Assembly (NCBI GenBank): GCA_963675135.1
Contig: OY776121.1
Span: 67,534,265 to 67,598,264 of the forward strand
Length of the DNA: 64,000 nt
Direction of reading: 5' to 3'
Source: Galeopsis tetrahit
Taxonomy: Eukaryota; Streptophyta; Magnoliopsida; Lamiales; Lamiaceae
The notes under the pieces were generated by a model. That model had not been told where the DNA came from, searched no databases, and saw nothing but the letters and a program-made list of their open reading frames with translations. A program made the position numbers and the translations under genes. How positions within the stretch are numbered: the first letter of the stretch is position 1; every line of letters begins with the position of its first letter. Of the stretch, positions 46,671 to 58,795 are shown one piece after another.

Positions 46671-48743
46671 TATGAGAGGGTTGAAAATGTAAGTTGAGTT
46701 AGTCCCACAAACCGCCCCAAAAGAAGCCACTTGCTTTGTTTACACTCACTGTTACTTGTTTGCTAAAGTAATCTAAACCTTTTAAGTCTCACAAAGCTCT
46801 TACTTAATTGCTAATGAATTTTTAAATCCTAGTACTAAACTATCCCATCTAGGTATTTTCGATTATCATACAAGTTGAACTCTATTGATACTGATTATTT
46901 TGATCATTTGTGTTGTGTGGAACAATCTCTGATCATTTTTACCATGGTTGTTTATTTGTAATCATGATACCCAGGCTCTTGATGTAATAATAGTAGTATC
47001 AATTTTAAATAAAGAAAAATAAATAAATATAGTTACTTGAGTGATAGTGAATTTAGGTTGATTTACTACGTTTTGCAAGCAATCAACAGTGTGTGAAATT
47101 AACGCTTACACTAGAAACATTCGTTTGATTGATGTGATAGAAATGTCGCTGTTTTGCGGCTGTGTTCACACTACATCCTACTCGAATTTCGTCACGCTCT
47201 CTTCACCTACATTTTGTGTTTTTCTTCATATATGATTATGCTCTTCTTTTAAGTGTCATTCAAATACTTCTCTGTCCACTCTTGTTTCTTTTTTGCCACA
47301 TTTTTTTTAAATAGTATTTATTTATATATAAAATAGAGATGAAATAGAATAAGTGTGATAGTGATATATTTTTTAAAAAAGAGAAACATGCACACTTATA
47401 TGGACAATTTAAAAAAAAAAAAAAGAACAATTTACGTGTACTTATAAAGCAAGGTTGAAATTGAATAGTTTGGGATATGAGCTTTTGAGAGCAGGAAGGG
47501 GCCAAATTTTTAGAATGTAGATTGCTTAACAACAACCAAGCCCCACAGAATTGCTCTGTATCTATATTCAAACAAAACATATTGTGGGCCTATAATTCTA
47601 GCTACCAAATTTAAAGTTTTAAGGTTTTTGCACGCTCAAATATATGCTGTTAACCACATTGAACAATAATATTTCTTTAATGTTTTTCAAGTTGCTCCTG
47701 TTAAAACTCAACTTTACATATTTAAAAGCATAACCTGCCTTTTATCTTAGTTATCAAACATTTTATAAGAGTTGAAATGAAGTTAATCTAGCTATCAAAC
47801 AAAGTATCAGAAAACTACATAATTAGTCTCATATTTAACGTTCAAATATTAATGAGCTCTATAATACTAATAATTATTGTTATATAGTTATTGACACCCA
47901 TTTAGATGTTGCTAGTTTGCGAATGTGGGTGGGCCTCCTAGGTTTATGCAAATTTTCTTTTTAAGACAATGCATTTTAGTATATGTAGAAGTATCACATT
48001 TTAACATACAAAATATAATTATTTTAAAATATTTAATTTTATATGTTAATTTTCTGATTTCTCATATGTTAAACAATGTACTACAGTTTGACGGCTAAAG
48101 CTCAAAATGATCTAACTACTAGCTAATGCCCATTTTGGTCGAGTATAGATTGCAAATCTACGTTACGTTATAGTTTATCTAATGGAGTAATTATTAAGTA
48201 CTATAATTAGAGTTGATGTTTCATCGTAATTCGTGATCAAAAGGAGGGTTCACTTTATGAGCAACTTTTAACCTTTGGTATTTTGATTCCCTAAAATTAC
48301 CTTTGACATGCGCGCACAATTCAAACTAATTATGTTATTGTTGAGAGCAAAAACCCTAGTCAAAGTTTAATTTCAAAGTATATTATATTCTCTCCTATTC
48401 AAAATATATATCATCCACATATTAAGAAAAATATTGATCTACAATACCTTTAATTAATTACTTTTTAATTCTTGTAGAATTTTGAAAATTATTATTAGCT
48501 AACTAATTATTAATTAGTTTAAGGGTAAATGGTAAAGAAACACATTTAATTGACATTGAAAAATTCAAAACAATATTTAAATTGAAAATAAAATGAAAAA
48601 TCAAAACGAAATAAATTAATCGAATAGGTGGGAGTATATACTTAACGTACGATCGATAACCAATTTCTCATATTTTAATCGTAACGATTAAACTCATTAA
48701 TGAGACGTCAAAATTTAAGTCATTCCCATATGCAATGAATCAC
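44762..48743. other. Gene-free spacer downstream of the DnaJ gene
   Basis: DnaJ 3' UTR, then AT-rich DNA. It contains a compound TA/GA microsatellite at 46614-46666. No ORF resembles a gene and no paired transposon ends were identified. Diverged Stowaway remnants are possible (for example near 47265-47400) but were not resolved. Confidence 0.5.
46614..46666 (+). repeat. Compound TA/GA microsatellite
   Basis: About eight TA repeats followed by about eighteen GA repeats without interruption. Likely highly polymorphic. Confidence 0.95.
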
Positions 48744-48758
48744 AAATAGCCTTACGTA

Positions 48759-48892
48759 GACAAAGTGAGATAGCTCAAGTGGTTAGAGCACCACTACCTA
48801 GGCCTTAGGTCCTGCGAGTCATGGGGAGTCATGGGGAGGGAAAAAAGAGAGTAGGTATTTAACTTCCATAAAAAAAAAAAAAAAAAAAAAAA
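48759..48892 (+). mobile_element. tRNA-derived SINE with poly(A) tail
   Basis: The body contains a box A (TAGCTCAAGTGGTTAGAGC) and a box B-like GGTCCTGCGAGTC at tRNA spacing. A short tRNA-unrelated part follows, ending ACTTCCAT, then about 23 A. The duplication AAATAGCCTTACGTA (48744-48758) recurs after the tail as AAATAGCCTTATGTA (48892-48906, the first A shared with the tail). A classic short plant SINE; the A/B boxes serve as its internal Pol III promoter. Confidence 0.88.
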
Positions 48893-48906
48893 AATAGCCT
48901 TATGTA

Positions 48907-51201
48907 ATTTTTTGCAAGACAACCTAATCCCTCGTGAACCCGTTTCACGTGAGATTTTTAATAAAATTCATCAATTTGTAATATAAATACTTCTTTTTAT
49001 TCAAATATAAATCATTTTGAATCAAAATATATATATATATATATATTAGAAAAACAATTGATTTTTCATTTTGCTCTTAATTAATGTTTATATTTTCTTT
49101 TATCAAAATAAGAACTCATGACTTTTATCTAAGAATTTATTAATCATAGAGTGAATTTGAATGAAATACAATTAATTAACTCAAAATTATTTAATTTTGA
49201 TGTGTCTCACGAACCGTCTCACATAGAAACACGTCTTAAAAATAATTAATATTAGATGTACTCTAATTCTATATGATATCATACTTATGAGGTAATTAAT
49301 TAATCTGCCTAAACAGCATAATCACCACTAAGCTTACTTTGATTGAATTAAAAAAACATCAAGCACCTTTAATGATGTCATGTCATTTAATTGATTAAAG
49401 ATAAAATTTCAAGATTAGGGTACTTTTACAATTCTTTATTAACATTCTGATCGATCAGTGTCTTTAGTTTAATTAGCAGCATGATGTATAGTATCCTGCA
49501 CAGGATCCAATGAATGTTCTTTTGACACGCATGAAAATGTGTTTGGGAGTGTTATGTTTTTTAAGGTTTAGATATTGTTTTTTCTTGGAATGGCCATAAT
49601 TGCAGGTTAGAATTTAAACGTCGTTTTCCAGATGAGAAGATTAATATTATTATCTACATCATCTTTATCAATTTAATTAGTTAATCAAATTTAGTGACAT
49701 GAAATTGGGTGGTCGGTAGATTACCAAGATTTGCTATCATTTCCTTGGATTTGGAAACATATATTAATTGGTAATTTGTTGGAGTTTAGGTAGGTCCCAA
49801 AAAAAAGAAAAGAAAAAAAAAAAAAAACCACTTAGGAGGAGTATATATTTAATTTAGTTCTTAATTACAAAATAGAAAATTAACTAGTAGTAGAATTTAT
49901 TTTCCCTATGCCCACTTTCCATTTTTTATTGTAAAATTACATTATGTTTATATTTTTAAAAAAAAATAATACTATTTACATTACTTATATATATTCTCCA
50001 ACAATCTTGTCATTCATTTTATTCATAAATAATCACTCTTACCGCATCATAGTACTCCCCAATCTATATACTTTATTATTTATTAAAAATCATGCAAAAA
50101 AATGTACATTATGAATTTAATTGGAAGGAATGAGTACTTTACATGAGACGAACTTGTAATATTTCCACATTTCTTAAGGTCAAATATCACGAAATTTGCA
50201 CAAGGAAGAAATCGCAAATGACATGAAATTACCAAGACTCATTTCTCTATGAAGTCCCGATGAAAAATTAATTATTCAAAACAAGAAATTAGCTACATTA
50301 AATAATAAATATAGATGAATTGAATTACACGAAAAACTTTAGTTATCTTGCGTCTCAACTCTCAATTAGATTTCACTACTAAAAAAAAAATGAAAAAGAA
50401 AAAAAGAGAGACGATTAAAAAAAAAAAACTCTTGTGAGATCATGATCACATACTCCCCCCTACTATAAAATTTCCTTTTTTCTGGTGTTTTAATGTGAAA
50501 ATATAGTAAAATAATAGATGTAATACAACAGTGAAATAAAAAATAATATACAAATAAAGTATAAGTAAGGTGATTGAGAGGGCTAGAGAAAATAATATAC
50601 TAAAAATAAAATAAGAAAATTTATTATAGAATATCCATAAAAAGACATTAATTACTAGTATATGAAACGATTAACCCTTATTAAAGAAAAGAAAATTAAT
50701 GAGGAAATAACTCGTTAAGTGAATAATGCACATACTAAATCTATCTCACATGAAAATTTGTAAGAAAAAAAAAGTATTGACTAAGTACAGTACAATTTCC
50801 TAATTTAATTAACATTTTTTTTTTTTTGACGGAATTTAATTAACATTCTAGCTAACTAGAGTAGTGGTAAACATTTAGTAGGTATTGGATTTTGAGAGGA
50901 AAGCAACTTTCCGACCAAACCAAAGCTTCCATCAACAAACTTTAAAAAAAAATCTAGGTTGTCATTTTCTCAATTAGTGTTATATAATTAATCTTGAAGA
51001 ATATATATATTGGTCACATTTAATTACTACTTTGCAATAGGAATATAAAATCTCATATCACACAGTTTTATACCTGACAAAAAAACCTTTCAATGCCTTT
51101 AGCTATAAGCCACATGAATTGCATATATACTAATGCCAATTTGAAGGAAGCTAGGACCGATGGTAAGCGCCTAGACGTTCGCGTAGCCCGATTGCTGCAT
51201 C
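48907..51201. other. AT-rich spacer with small repeats
   Basis: No gene. It includes TA runs near 49028-49046, A-homopolymers near 49807-49825 and 50386-50428, and an ultra-short insertion at 50817-50832. Unusually long AT-rich tracts suggest old, unrecognisable transposon debris. Confidence 0.45.
50817..50832 (-). repeat. Ultra-short poly(A)-ended insertion in a 15-bp duplication
   Basis: T11 followed by GACGG (CCGTC plus A11 on the minus strand) between identical copies of AATTTAATTAACATT at 50802-50816 and 50833-50847. Same structure as 3041-3055. Confidence 0.6.
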
Positions 51202-51511
51202 AATGTATGCAGGGGCGGACGCACGTTGAATGGGAGGAGGGCCATGGCCCCCCCTAAGTTTTACCCATGAAGCCGTTTGTATGTGTATATTAGTGTAGAT
51301 TTTTTTTTTACTTTGTCCTTGGCCCCCCTTAATTAGTTTATGCTATCTTGGCTTTTACCTTTTTTAAATAACTGGCCCATCCCATTCACTTGGTTTGTAA
51401 TTTAATTTGTATTTATATATATATATTATTTATTTTGTTATTTGTTAATTTTTTATTCCTTAAACATTTAATTTAAGATTAATTCTCCAATGACTAATTG
51501 ATGTATTTTTA

Positions 51512-51525
51512 CCTATAAAAAAAAA
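51512..51525 (+). repeat. Ultra-short poly(A)-ended insertion in a 13-bp duplication
   Basis: CCTAT followed by a run of A between two copies of TGATGTATTTTTA (51499-51511 and 51526-51538), inside the hAT element at 51210-51991. It is on the plus strand, unlike the insertions at 3041 and 50817. Confidence 0.55.
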
Positions 51526-51620
51526 TGATGTATTTTTAGAATTTATTTTATAGGTTTAGCAAATACGTTCTAAATTCTAATCGATTTTAAATTAATGTTA
51601 TATTTTAAATGATTAATATA

Positions 51621-51895
51621 CTCCATTTGTTTCCTATTTGATGACCTATTTCATCATTTTAGATGTTCCTTACTTAATGATACATACTTAAAAGAGCATT
51701 TTAACTATTCCCTCAAAACATCTAAACATTACATCAAATGTATCATTTTATCTACACTAAAAAATATCTTTATTATTTATTAAGTTGAAAAGTCTTTACT
51801 GTCCTCATTTTTATCACTTATAATATTAATAAACAATTAATACATTAAAACTCGTGTTCAAAAATTATGTGTCTTCAAATAAAGGACAAAGAGAG
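51621..51895. mobile_element. Stowaway-like MITE nested in the hAT element
   Basis: 275 bp; CTCCATTTGTTTCCTATTTGA at the left and an inverted diverged copy ending TCAAATAAAGGACAAAGAGAG at the right, with TA at 51619-51620 and 51896-51897. More degraded than the other Stowaway copies here. Confidence 0.75.
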
Positions 51896-52708
51896 TATTA
51901 TATATAAGCTTGTAACTGTATAATTTAAATTTGATTACTTAATAATTTTATTTTTGGCCCCCCTCAACTACTCCTTCTGAGTCCGCCCCTGAATGTATGT
52001 ACAACCAAATTAGGTTACAAAATGGATGTAGAATGTAATTTTTTTTTGGTGCCATGCAATAGTGATGTCCGTGTGTAATAATTGTTATATATAAATATCT
52101 AGCTAGCTAAGGTCATTGATACCCCATGGCATGGACCATATTATCATTTCTTTCCTTGTATAATTCTCTAGGGTTTCTATCCCTTCCCCCACCAATGTGA
52201 CGTTTATTAAAAATAATTGAAAATAAAATACGAGATTAAAATCCAGTGCTCCAGATTTGAATGCAAAGGAGCAGATCGGAGTACTATTTTTTTTTTAATT
52301 AATGGTTTGATTAGTATATATATATTTTAGCACAATCAAATTTTATTAACTGATCAATAAAGGTTTATTTAATCGACTTCATTCTTCATTTATGCTACAT
52401 ACAAAACTAACCTGCAAACTTCTTTTTAGTTTGATTTAATTTTACTGGAGTGATTCTAGCACTATAACTTTGAGTATATATATTTATATATTTTTGTCAC
52501 ATATAAATTATATTGTAAAACGATTATTAGCCCACCCTTCCCCACTTTAATTATCTGAAAATTAAACGTTTTTAACTTAAAAAAAATATTAATTTCCATG
52601 GAGTAATAAACAACAAAATTTTACGATATAATTTCTCAATAAAAAAAAAAATACAAAAAATTTGACGAGACCCTAACGCTATATATATTAATTACTGATA
52701 ATGGTTTC

Positions 52709-52848
52709 TGAAATAATTCCGTCTCATCTAAAAGTCCGAACTTGTAGAGATGGCCCTCACTCGTGGGCCGGATTAACACCTCTTACCCTTTTTACCTGGT
52801 TTGCTCTAATACCATGAAATAATTCCGTCTCATCTAAAAGTCCGAACT
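52709..52848 (+). repeat. 34-bp direct repeat, period 106 bp
   Basis: Copies at 52709-52742 and 52815-52848 both start TGAAATAATTCCGTCTCATC and end AAAAGTCCGAACT. The MULE at 52849 inserted at the end of the second copy. On the minus strand the segment between contains GGTATTAGAGCA, similar to a tRNA-Met primer site, so this may be retrotransposon debris. Confidence 0.75.
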
Positions 52849-54376
52849 GAGAATTTTTTTATTTTAGTCCTATAAGTTTGAAACATTCCAAAATAAATCC
52901 TTTAAGTTTCAACTTTACAAAATAAGTCTTTTTACCTTTCAATTTAATCCTTTTTTACATCAATTTTAATCCTTTATATTTTGAAAGAATTATAATTGGC
53001 AAACTTGGTGCCACATGTATTAAAAGATGCCACATCATCATGCCACATCACTATCTCTCCTTTATATATATTAAAAAAATAGAGTAAATAACACCCAAAA
53101 ATACTCTATACACACCCCATAATTTTAAATACAAAAATAAATATATATAAAATGATTAAGTAACCCTTACATAAATAAAGAGTAAAATAATTTTAAAAAA
53201 TAACTTGAAAAAAAAAATGTGAAACAAAATAAATTTCACATACGAATTCAAAGGGTGTTGCACGTTATGAGTGATCGATGTTTAATTATATGAATCTTAT
53301 TTTCCTCTATTAATTGAAATGTATAACTAAATTTAATTATAATTTCATCATTTTATCAAATACTAATTAATAATAAATAAATATATTTCAAATAAATCAA
53401 TTAATTAGTTTGGAGTAGATGCATAATTTTTTTAATTTTTTTTCATATATATAGAGGAGCGATTAATTATTTTGGAGTAGATGCATATAATTTTGTTTGT
53501 GTAACTAACATCTAATAAAATGTTATACACACCCCACTAAAATTTAAAAATCAATTTTTATTGCTAAACACACTCCAATTCTTTCCTATTTACCCTTTAT
53601 CCCTCAAAACAAATACAAATTGAATAAAAATTAAAAATATAATTTAAAATTCAACTAAATCATTAAAACTATATATAAATTTAAAAATATTAAATAAATC
53701 AAATAAAATTTATAAAATAATTAAATTTAAAATACCAATTAATGATTCAATTTAAAAAAAAAAATCAACTCAATCAAAAATAAATATCAAGAAAATTAAA
53801 TAAAATTTTTTTTACTTTTTATTGATTTTTTTAAATTTTGTTTTGATGATTTATTTTTTAATTTTAGATTCTATTTAATTTTCAAAGATTTCTTTTTAAA
53901 AAATTAATTAATTTATGTAAATTAATTATTTTTAAAGATTTAGTTAATTTTTTTAAATACTTTTAAATTTTAATTACATTTTTTTTCCAGATTTTTAAAG
54001 ATTTTTTTTCCAATTTTTTTCAAGTTATTTTTTAAAATTATTTTACTCTTTATTTATGTAAGGGTTACTTAGTTATTTTATATACATTTATTTTTTAATT
54101 TAAAATTATGGAGTGTGTATAAAATATTTTGGGGTGTTATTACTTATTAGCTTTACTTTTTTTTTTTTTAATATATATAGTGGAGAGATAGTGATGTGTC
54201 ATTTTTTAATCTACGTGGCACCAAGTTTGACTATATAATTCCTTCGAAACATAAATGATTAAAATTGATGTAAAAAAGGATTAAATTGAAAAGTAAATGA
54301 CTTATTATAAAGTTGAAATTTAAAGAATTTATTTTAGAATTTTTTAAACTTATAGGACTAAAATAAAAAATTTCCC
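52849..54376. mobile_element. Long-TIR MULE-like element
   Basis: 1,528 bp with inverted repeats of about 365 bp (left arm about 52849-53215, right arm about 54015-54376) that begin GAGAATTTTTTTATTTTAGTCC / GGGAAATTTTTTATTTTAGTCC. The 9-bp duplication (GTCCGAACT at 52840-52848, ATCCGAACT at 54377-54385) has one mismatch. The arms share internal landmarks TTGGTGCCAC, CACATCACTATCTCTCC and CTCTTTATTTATGTAAGGGTTACTTA. The 800-bp centre is extremely AT-rich and non-coding. No transposase. Arms and 9-bp target point to a Mutator-superfamily derivative. Confidence 0.85.
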
Positions 54377-54899
54377 ATCCGAACTTGTAGAAAGGATGAT
54401 AATTAATTCTTTTATATTACTTCCTAACAGTTTCATCAGTCGAAATTACTTTTAAGGGCAGTATTTGGTGAAAAAATATATACAAGGGCTTCAACCATAA
54501 TAATTAAAATCCAATTAAGGTTGGATTATATATGTGTCAACAGCAACAATTAAGTAAATAGCCGCAAAGTGCTGCAGCTTCATGCGTGACCTTTTCTTTA
54601 CCGCAAGCTATCATTGCAAAAATATCGAATTGATATGAATCGAGCCTTGCTTCATAAAATCAGCAGTTATAAATATAATTATTCATCAATTAATTTTATT
54701 TAATTAAATTATATATTTTATACTTCCTCCGTCAATCAAATAATCGAAATACACACCATTTGTGATTCAATGTGCATGGGTCAGTTGTAATATCAAAACA
54801 TAATCATAGATAACTCAACATATCTATCAAACGAGATCTTAGTTTCGAACCATCTCCTTATTAGTATAGATGTCCTAGAGACAATAATTATAAGGACAT

Positions 54900-56330
54900 T
54901 ATATTGTACTTGATCATATTCAGTTATTTAAGTATTATTGACTTTAATAATAATATTCGGTGATACACTTATAGAATGTTATGTTTGATTGTTTGCATTT
55001 ATTCTTATATGTGTTCCCATGAACCAATGATATTGTCATTGAGATGTGAGATCTCGATTGACTATATCATGGTTCTTAAAGTAGCCCCAATCAAAGATCA
55101 TCGAGATTGAGATATCGATGATGCGATTGAGATTGGTGTGCGATCTGCATTATATCCTTAGAGGATGTAGTGGTTCTCACAACTACGAGATACTAGGTAT
55201 CTCATGATGGATGCACAGATACTTTGAGAGTATTGACTTGCCCAATCAAGAAATCGTTTGGTTTATTCTATTTACGTGTCTACGGGAAATCGGAGCAATG
55301 TAATGTCCTTCGACTTGAGGTCAATACACGCGACATGTATGGCGTGATGGACTTTAACCATGACCGACGCTTGCACTCCTAACGGGGTAGATTAGGCATG
55401 TGTTGGGCACACCATAAAGTACATGTGCGCGGTTGTTGAGCCAAGAATAAGATTCATTTCTCAAATAGATTTAGAGAGAATACTCGTCTTCTCATAACTA
55501 ATTGGATCGTTAGTCATTGGTCAATGCACGTCACTTTTGGAATGGTGTTCAAATGCGATAATGTGATCAATTAGTAGAATGAGATAATTAACGTGATTAA
55601 ATTATTGGAATAAACACATCATCATGTTCTAGATTTAATCAGAGTATTCGTGAATGAAAGGATCATATCATTGTGAGCTTCACATTACAGGTTGTTGCTA
55701 TTTCCTCGTACCTCACATATTGAGATTGTCTGGTTCATTGTCTAGGGTTCTGCCAAGACCGGTAGTTTGACTAATCACTTGATATGTGAGGGCCTATGAG
55801 TCACACAACAAGTAGTCTTAAGTTACGAATTAAAGTTGGATGAATTAATTATTTGATTTGATCAAGATATTTAATTTATGGAGAAATATAGAATAATTCT
55901 ATTGGATATAATTATAATTTATTAAATTAAATTAATTAATAAGATGATATATTAGATATATCATAAATATGGTCAAATATATAATTGGGCATGTGCACAT
56001 ATAGGATTTCTGTTTTACTATATAAATACCTGTAAGGTTATGGGTTCTGAGACACAACAATTTTATCACTCATAATATTTCTTCTCCTAGCGAATTCTTT
56101 TAGGGAACTCAAATTTGGATCATAAGTTCGTAGACGAGGATTACGTGGATACCGTAGTAAAGGATCAACATCTTGCATATGAATTACTGTAAGGATTATT
56201 AATGTTTTAATTATCCGTCAATTATGTTATACGGTCATATCAGGAATCTGTGTTGGTGATTTTTTTTTAAAACTTTAGCTGCTACGAACATGGTGTTCGT
56301 AACTCGAAACCCAATACTCTTTATTCAAGG
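54900..56330 (+). mobile_element. Probable LTR-retrotransposon remnant or solo LTR
   Basis: A 1.4-kb block of clearly different composition from its AT-rich surroundings, without ORFs. It includes a TATA-like TATAAATACC near 56021 followed by a leader-like stretch and GAACATGGTGTTCGTAACTCGAAACCC near its right end, features I associate with plant retrotransposon LTRs. No matching terminal repeats, TG...CA ends or target duplication could be fixed, so both limits are approximate. Confidence 0.45.
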
Positions 56331-58236
56331 TGCAATGTGATCATCAATATATTTTCATAGGATTCTAATTTTCTATGACATAAAATTTCATCAACAAATA
56401 AGAAAAAAGCCCATCACATAATTTACAATAACAAATCAATTCCTGGGTGTCGAGTTATAGCTAGCTTAAACTTCATCGATCTGAATTATCTCAAGCTCCA
56501 TCTCATAACTAATAAACTTGTGCATTATTATATTTTCTCCATTCCACCACAAACGTCCTCTTTACAGTATATTTTAAACAAAAAAATAAAAAAAATAACA
56601 TTATAACTTTTCTAACTAAAAATATTTAATGACGGATAATTTGAGAACAATGACATAAGAAAAATGATACTCCATATAGGATTGAATTACATATCCGGAT
56701 GGTCATTATTCTCCATTTTTATAAAAAACATTCATTAGAGAAGTTATAATAACATATATTATTACACGTTAATTTTCTTTTAGTGAAGTTTGATTGATCG
56801 ATCGAACATGGTAGTCTTTTTTATTTATTTTAACAATATTTAATCAGTCTTATAATGGAAATTTTGTAATTTCAGTATTGTAAGTATATATACACTGTAC
56901 ATGGACATGTGTGTGTGTTACACCTTACTATTTCCGATCTAACAAATTTGAAAGATGTATAAATAACGTAAAGCTGCAAGAGTATTTGTATTTATTTTTT
57001 AAATAAAGACGACCTATGTGGCTGGCTGGGGTTAGCTTAAATAGTTTAATTCGTTTCCTTTTTGTCTCAAGTCCTCCGCGTATGGTCCCAATTAAATCCA
57101 CTACTTTATTTAATGATTTTTACTGACACAGCAAAAATTTAAACAACACTTTTTGGTAGCTCTTCTCTTGCAACATACTCAAAGCTCATTTAAAAATTTG
57201 GGATATTTTATAAATATATATAATAATTGAAAAGTAATCGAATTGAAACACCAAAAGTGCATATACTTTAATTCGTCTCCGATCTAATACGAAGCTTCTT
57301 GAAGTCTGGGACCAAAAGTTCTGATGAAAAATAGCATAACTGCTAAAGCCAACTGTTTTTTTGGCATCACATTGTCTGGCTCGATTTTAAAGTACCCAAA
57401 AAAAAGACAAAAAAAGAAGGAAAAAACACAAAAGTTATATAAACAATTTTCAAGCTCTCTTTATTTTAATTTGGGTACTTACGAATTAATATTTATTAAT
57501 TATTATCGTTTACTTACTGTATATTGAAAAGATCTATCATAAAATTTGGATATTCAACTCAATATTGGATGTTTGAAAATAGGGTAACAAAATTTAATAA
57601 TTTATTAATTTTGTGAGCTATAAAAGTAATAGTTTTTAGAATTGTGAATGATCATTCTAGCTAAACTCTGAAACATGCATCGTCCTTTGAAGAATTTACG
57701 GCATAAAATACTAATTTCATGGTAATCTCACACATGAAACTACACACTACCTAGCTAAATAACCCAAGCAAAAACGTGTATAAACGGGTATATCACACGA
57801 GTCTCATCCCGTGAGACGCACAGTACTCATGTTGCCATTATTCCGATGCATTAAGATGAGAACGAGCCACGTACAATTTAAATTAGCAGTCTCATAAACT
57901 TCAATGAGACGGTCATAATATTATATTTATTTCTTTTATTAAACCCTAAACACCTAAAGACATAAGATTACAGTTCAGTACAAATCGAGAGTTATCTGTT
58001 TTAATTAATAGCTTTAGGTGTGCTCAAAGCAGAGCTGTCTGTTAATTTTCACGACCCCGATGGGCAGCCTCTGCCGTTGGATCGTTAGGACAGCAGGCGC
58101 TGCAGATGAGACAATCACATTCGAACATATATATTTTATGTAGACAATTAATTTGAACAATTAATTAATCACAAAATTATGGTAAATGTAGTACGGAGTA
58201 TTTTCTAATTTGATATATATTTCATCTGGTATTCTA

Positions 58237-58279
<43 letters not shown>

Positions 58280-58533
58280 AAGCATGTTGATAATGGTTGA
58301 TCATGAAATTTAATACCCGTGACGAGCATGAAACATAAACAAATACAAAAAAATGAACTAAAATAAGGGATCCAGTGTCAAACTTATAAAAAATTAGCAT
58401 CTATTGCAGCTTTAAAAAAAAATAAAAAATCTTGCTAGAGAAAAAATCTAAGAGTAACTCTTCTATGCTAATATTGTTAATTGAAACAACTAATATTGAT
58501 CAATTAATTAATATTGTTTACTGAAAACATATA
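56331..58533. other. Spacer upstream of the NAC gene, left part
   Basis: No gene recognised. It has a TA run at 58243-58276 and a modestly GC-richer patch near 58040-58110. Its function is not visible from sequence. Confidence 0.4.
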
Positions 58534-58793
58534 CTCCCTCCATCCACCAAATAGTCCCGGTGGATGGGCACAAGTTTTAAGAAAAATGTAGATAAAGTAT
58601 AGATAAAGTAAGAATATTATAGGGTATTGTGAGGTCAATTGTGAAATAAAGTGATTGTTTGTGAATAAAGTTGATGGCAAATTGAGTAATTAAATGATGT
58701 TTGAGGGGTGATGGTTTCCATAAAGTGTATGAGACTACATTTGGTGGACAAAAAAAATGAGTTAAATGGGACTACATGAATGGACGGAGGGAG
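58534..58793. mobile_element. Stowaway-like MITE
   Basis: 260 bp; CTCCCTCCATCCACCAAATA and the inverse ending TGAATGGACGGAGGGAG, with TA at 58532-58533 and 58794-58795. About 900 bp upstream of the NAC transcription start. Confidence 0.93.
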
Positions 58794-58795
58794 TA

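Larger units (their letters stand above)
51210..51991. mobile_element. Non-autonomous hAT element
   Basis: 782 bp; terminal inverted repeats CAGGGGCGGACGCA / TGAGTCCGCCCCTG and a perfect 8-bp duplication AATGTATG at 51202-51209 and 51992-51999. Subterminal GGCCCCCC blocks occur at both ends. The TIR is close to that of the hAT at 6765-10044, whose transposase type may have mobilised it. It contains a Stowaway-like insertion at 51621-51895 and a tiny poly(A) insertion at 51512-51525. No coding capacity. Confidence 0.92.

Noticed and set aside
48766..48830. tRNA gene
   Set aside because: Boxes A and B are present, but there is no acceptor-stem pairing that I can see, and the sequence continues into a poly(A) tail inside a target duplication. 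It is a SINE.
54721..54745. Another Stowaway MITE beginning ACTTCCTCCGTC
   Set aside because: Only one end was found; no inverted partner or TA-bounded right end lies within the next kilobase.
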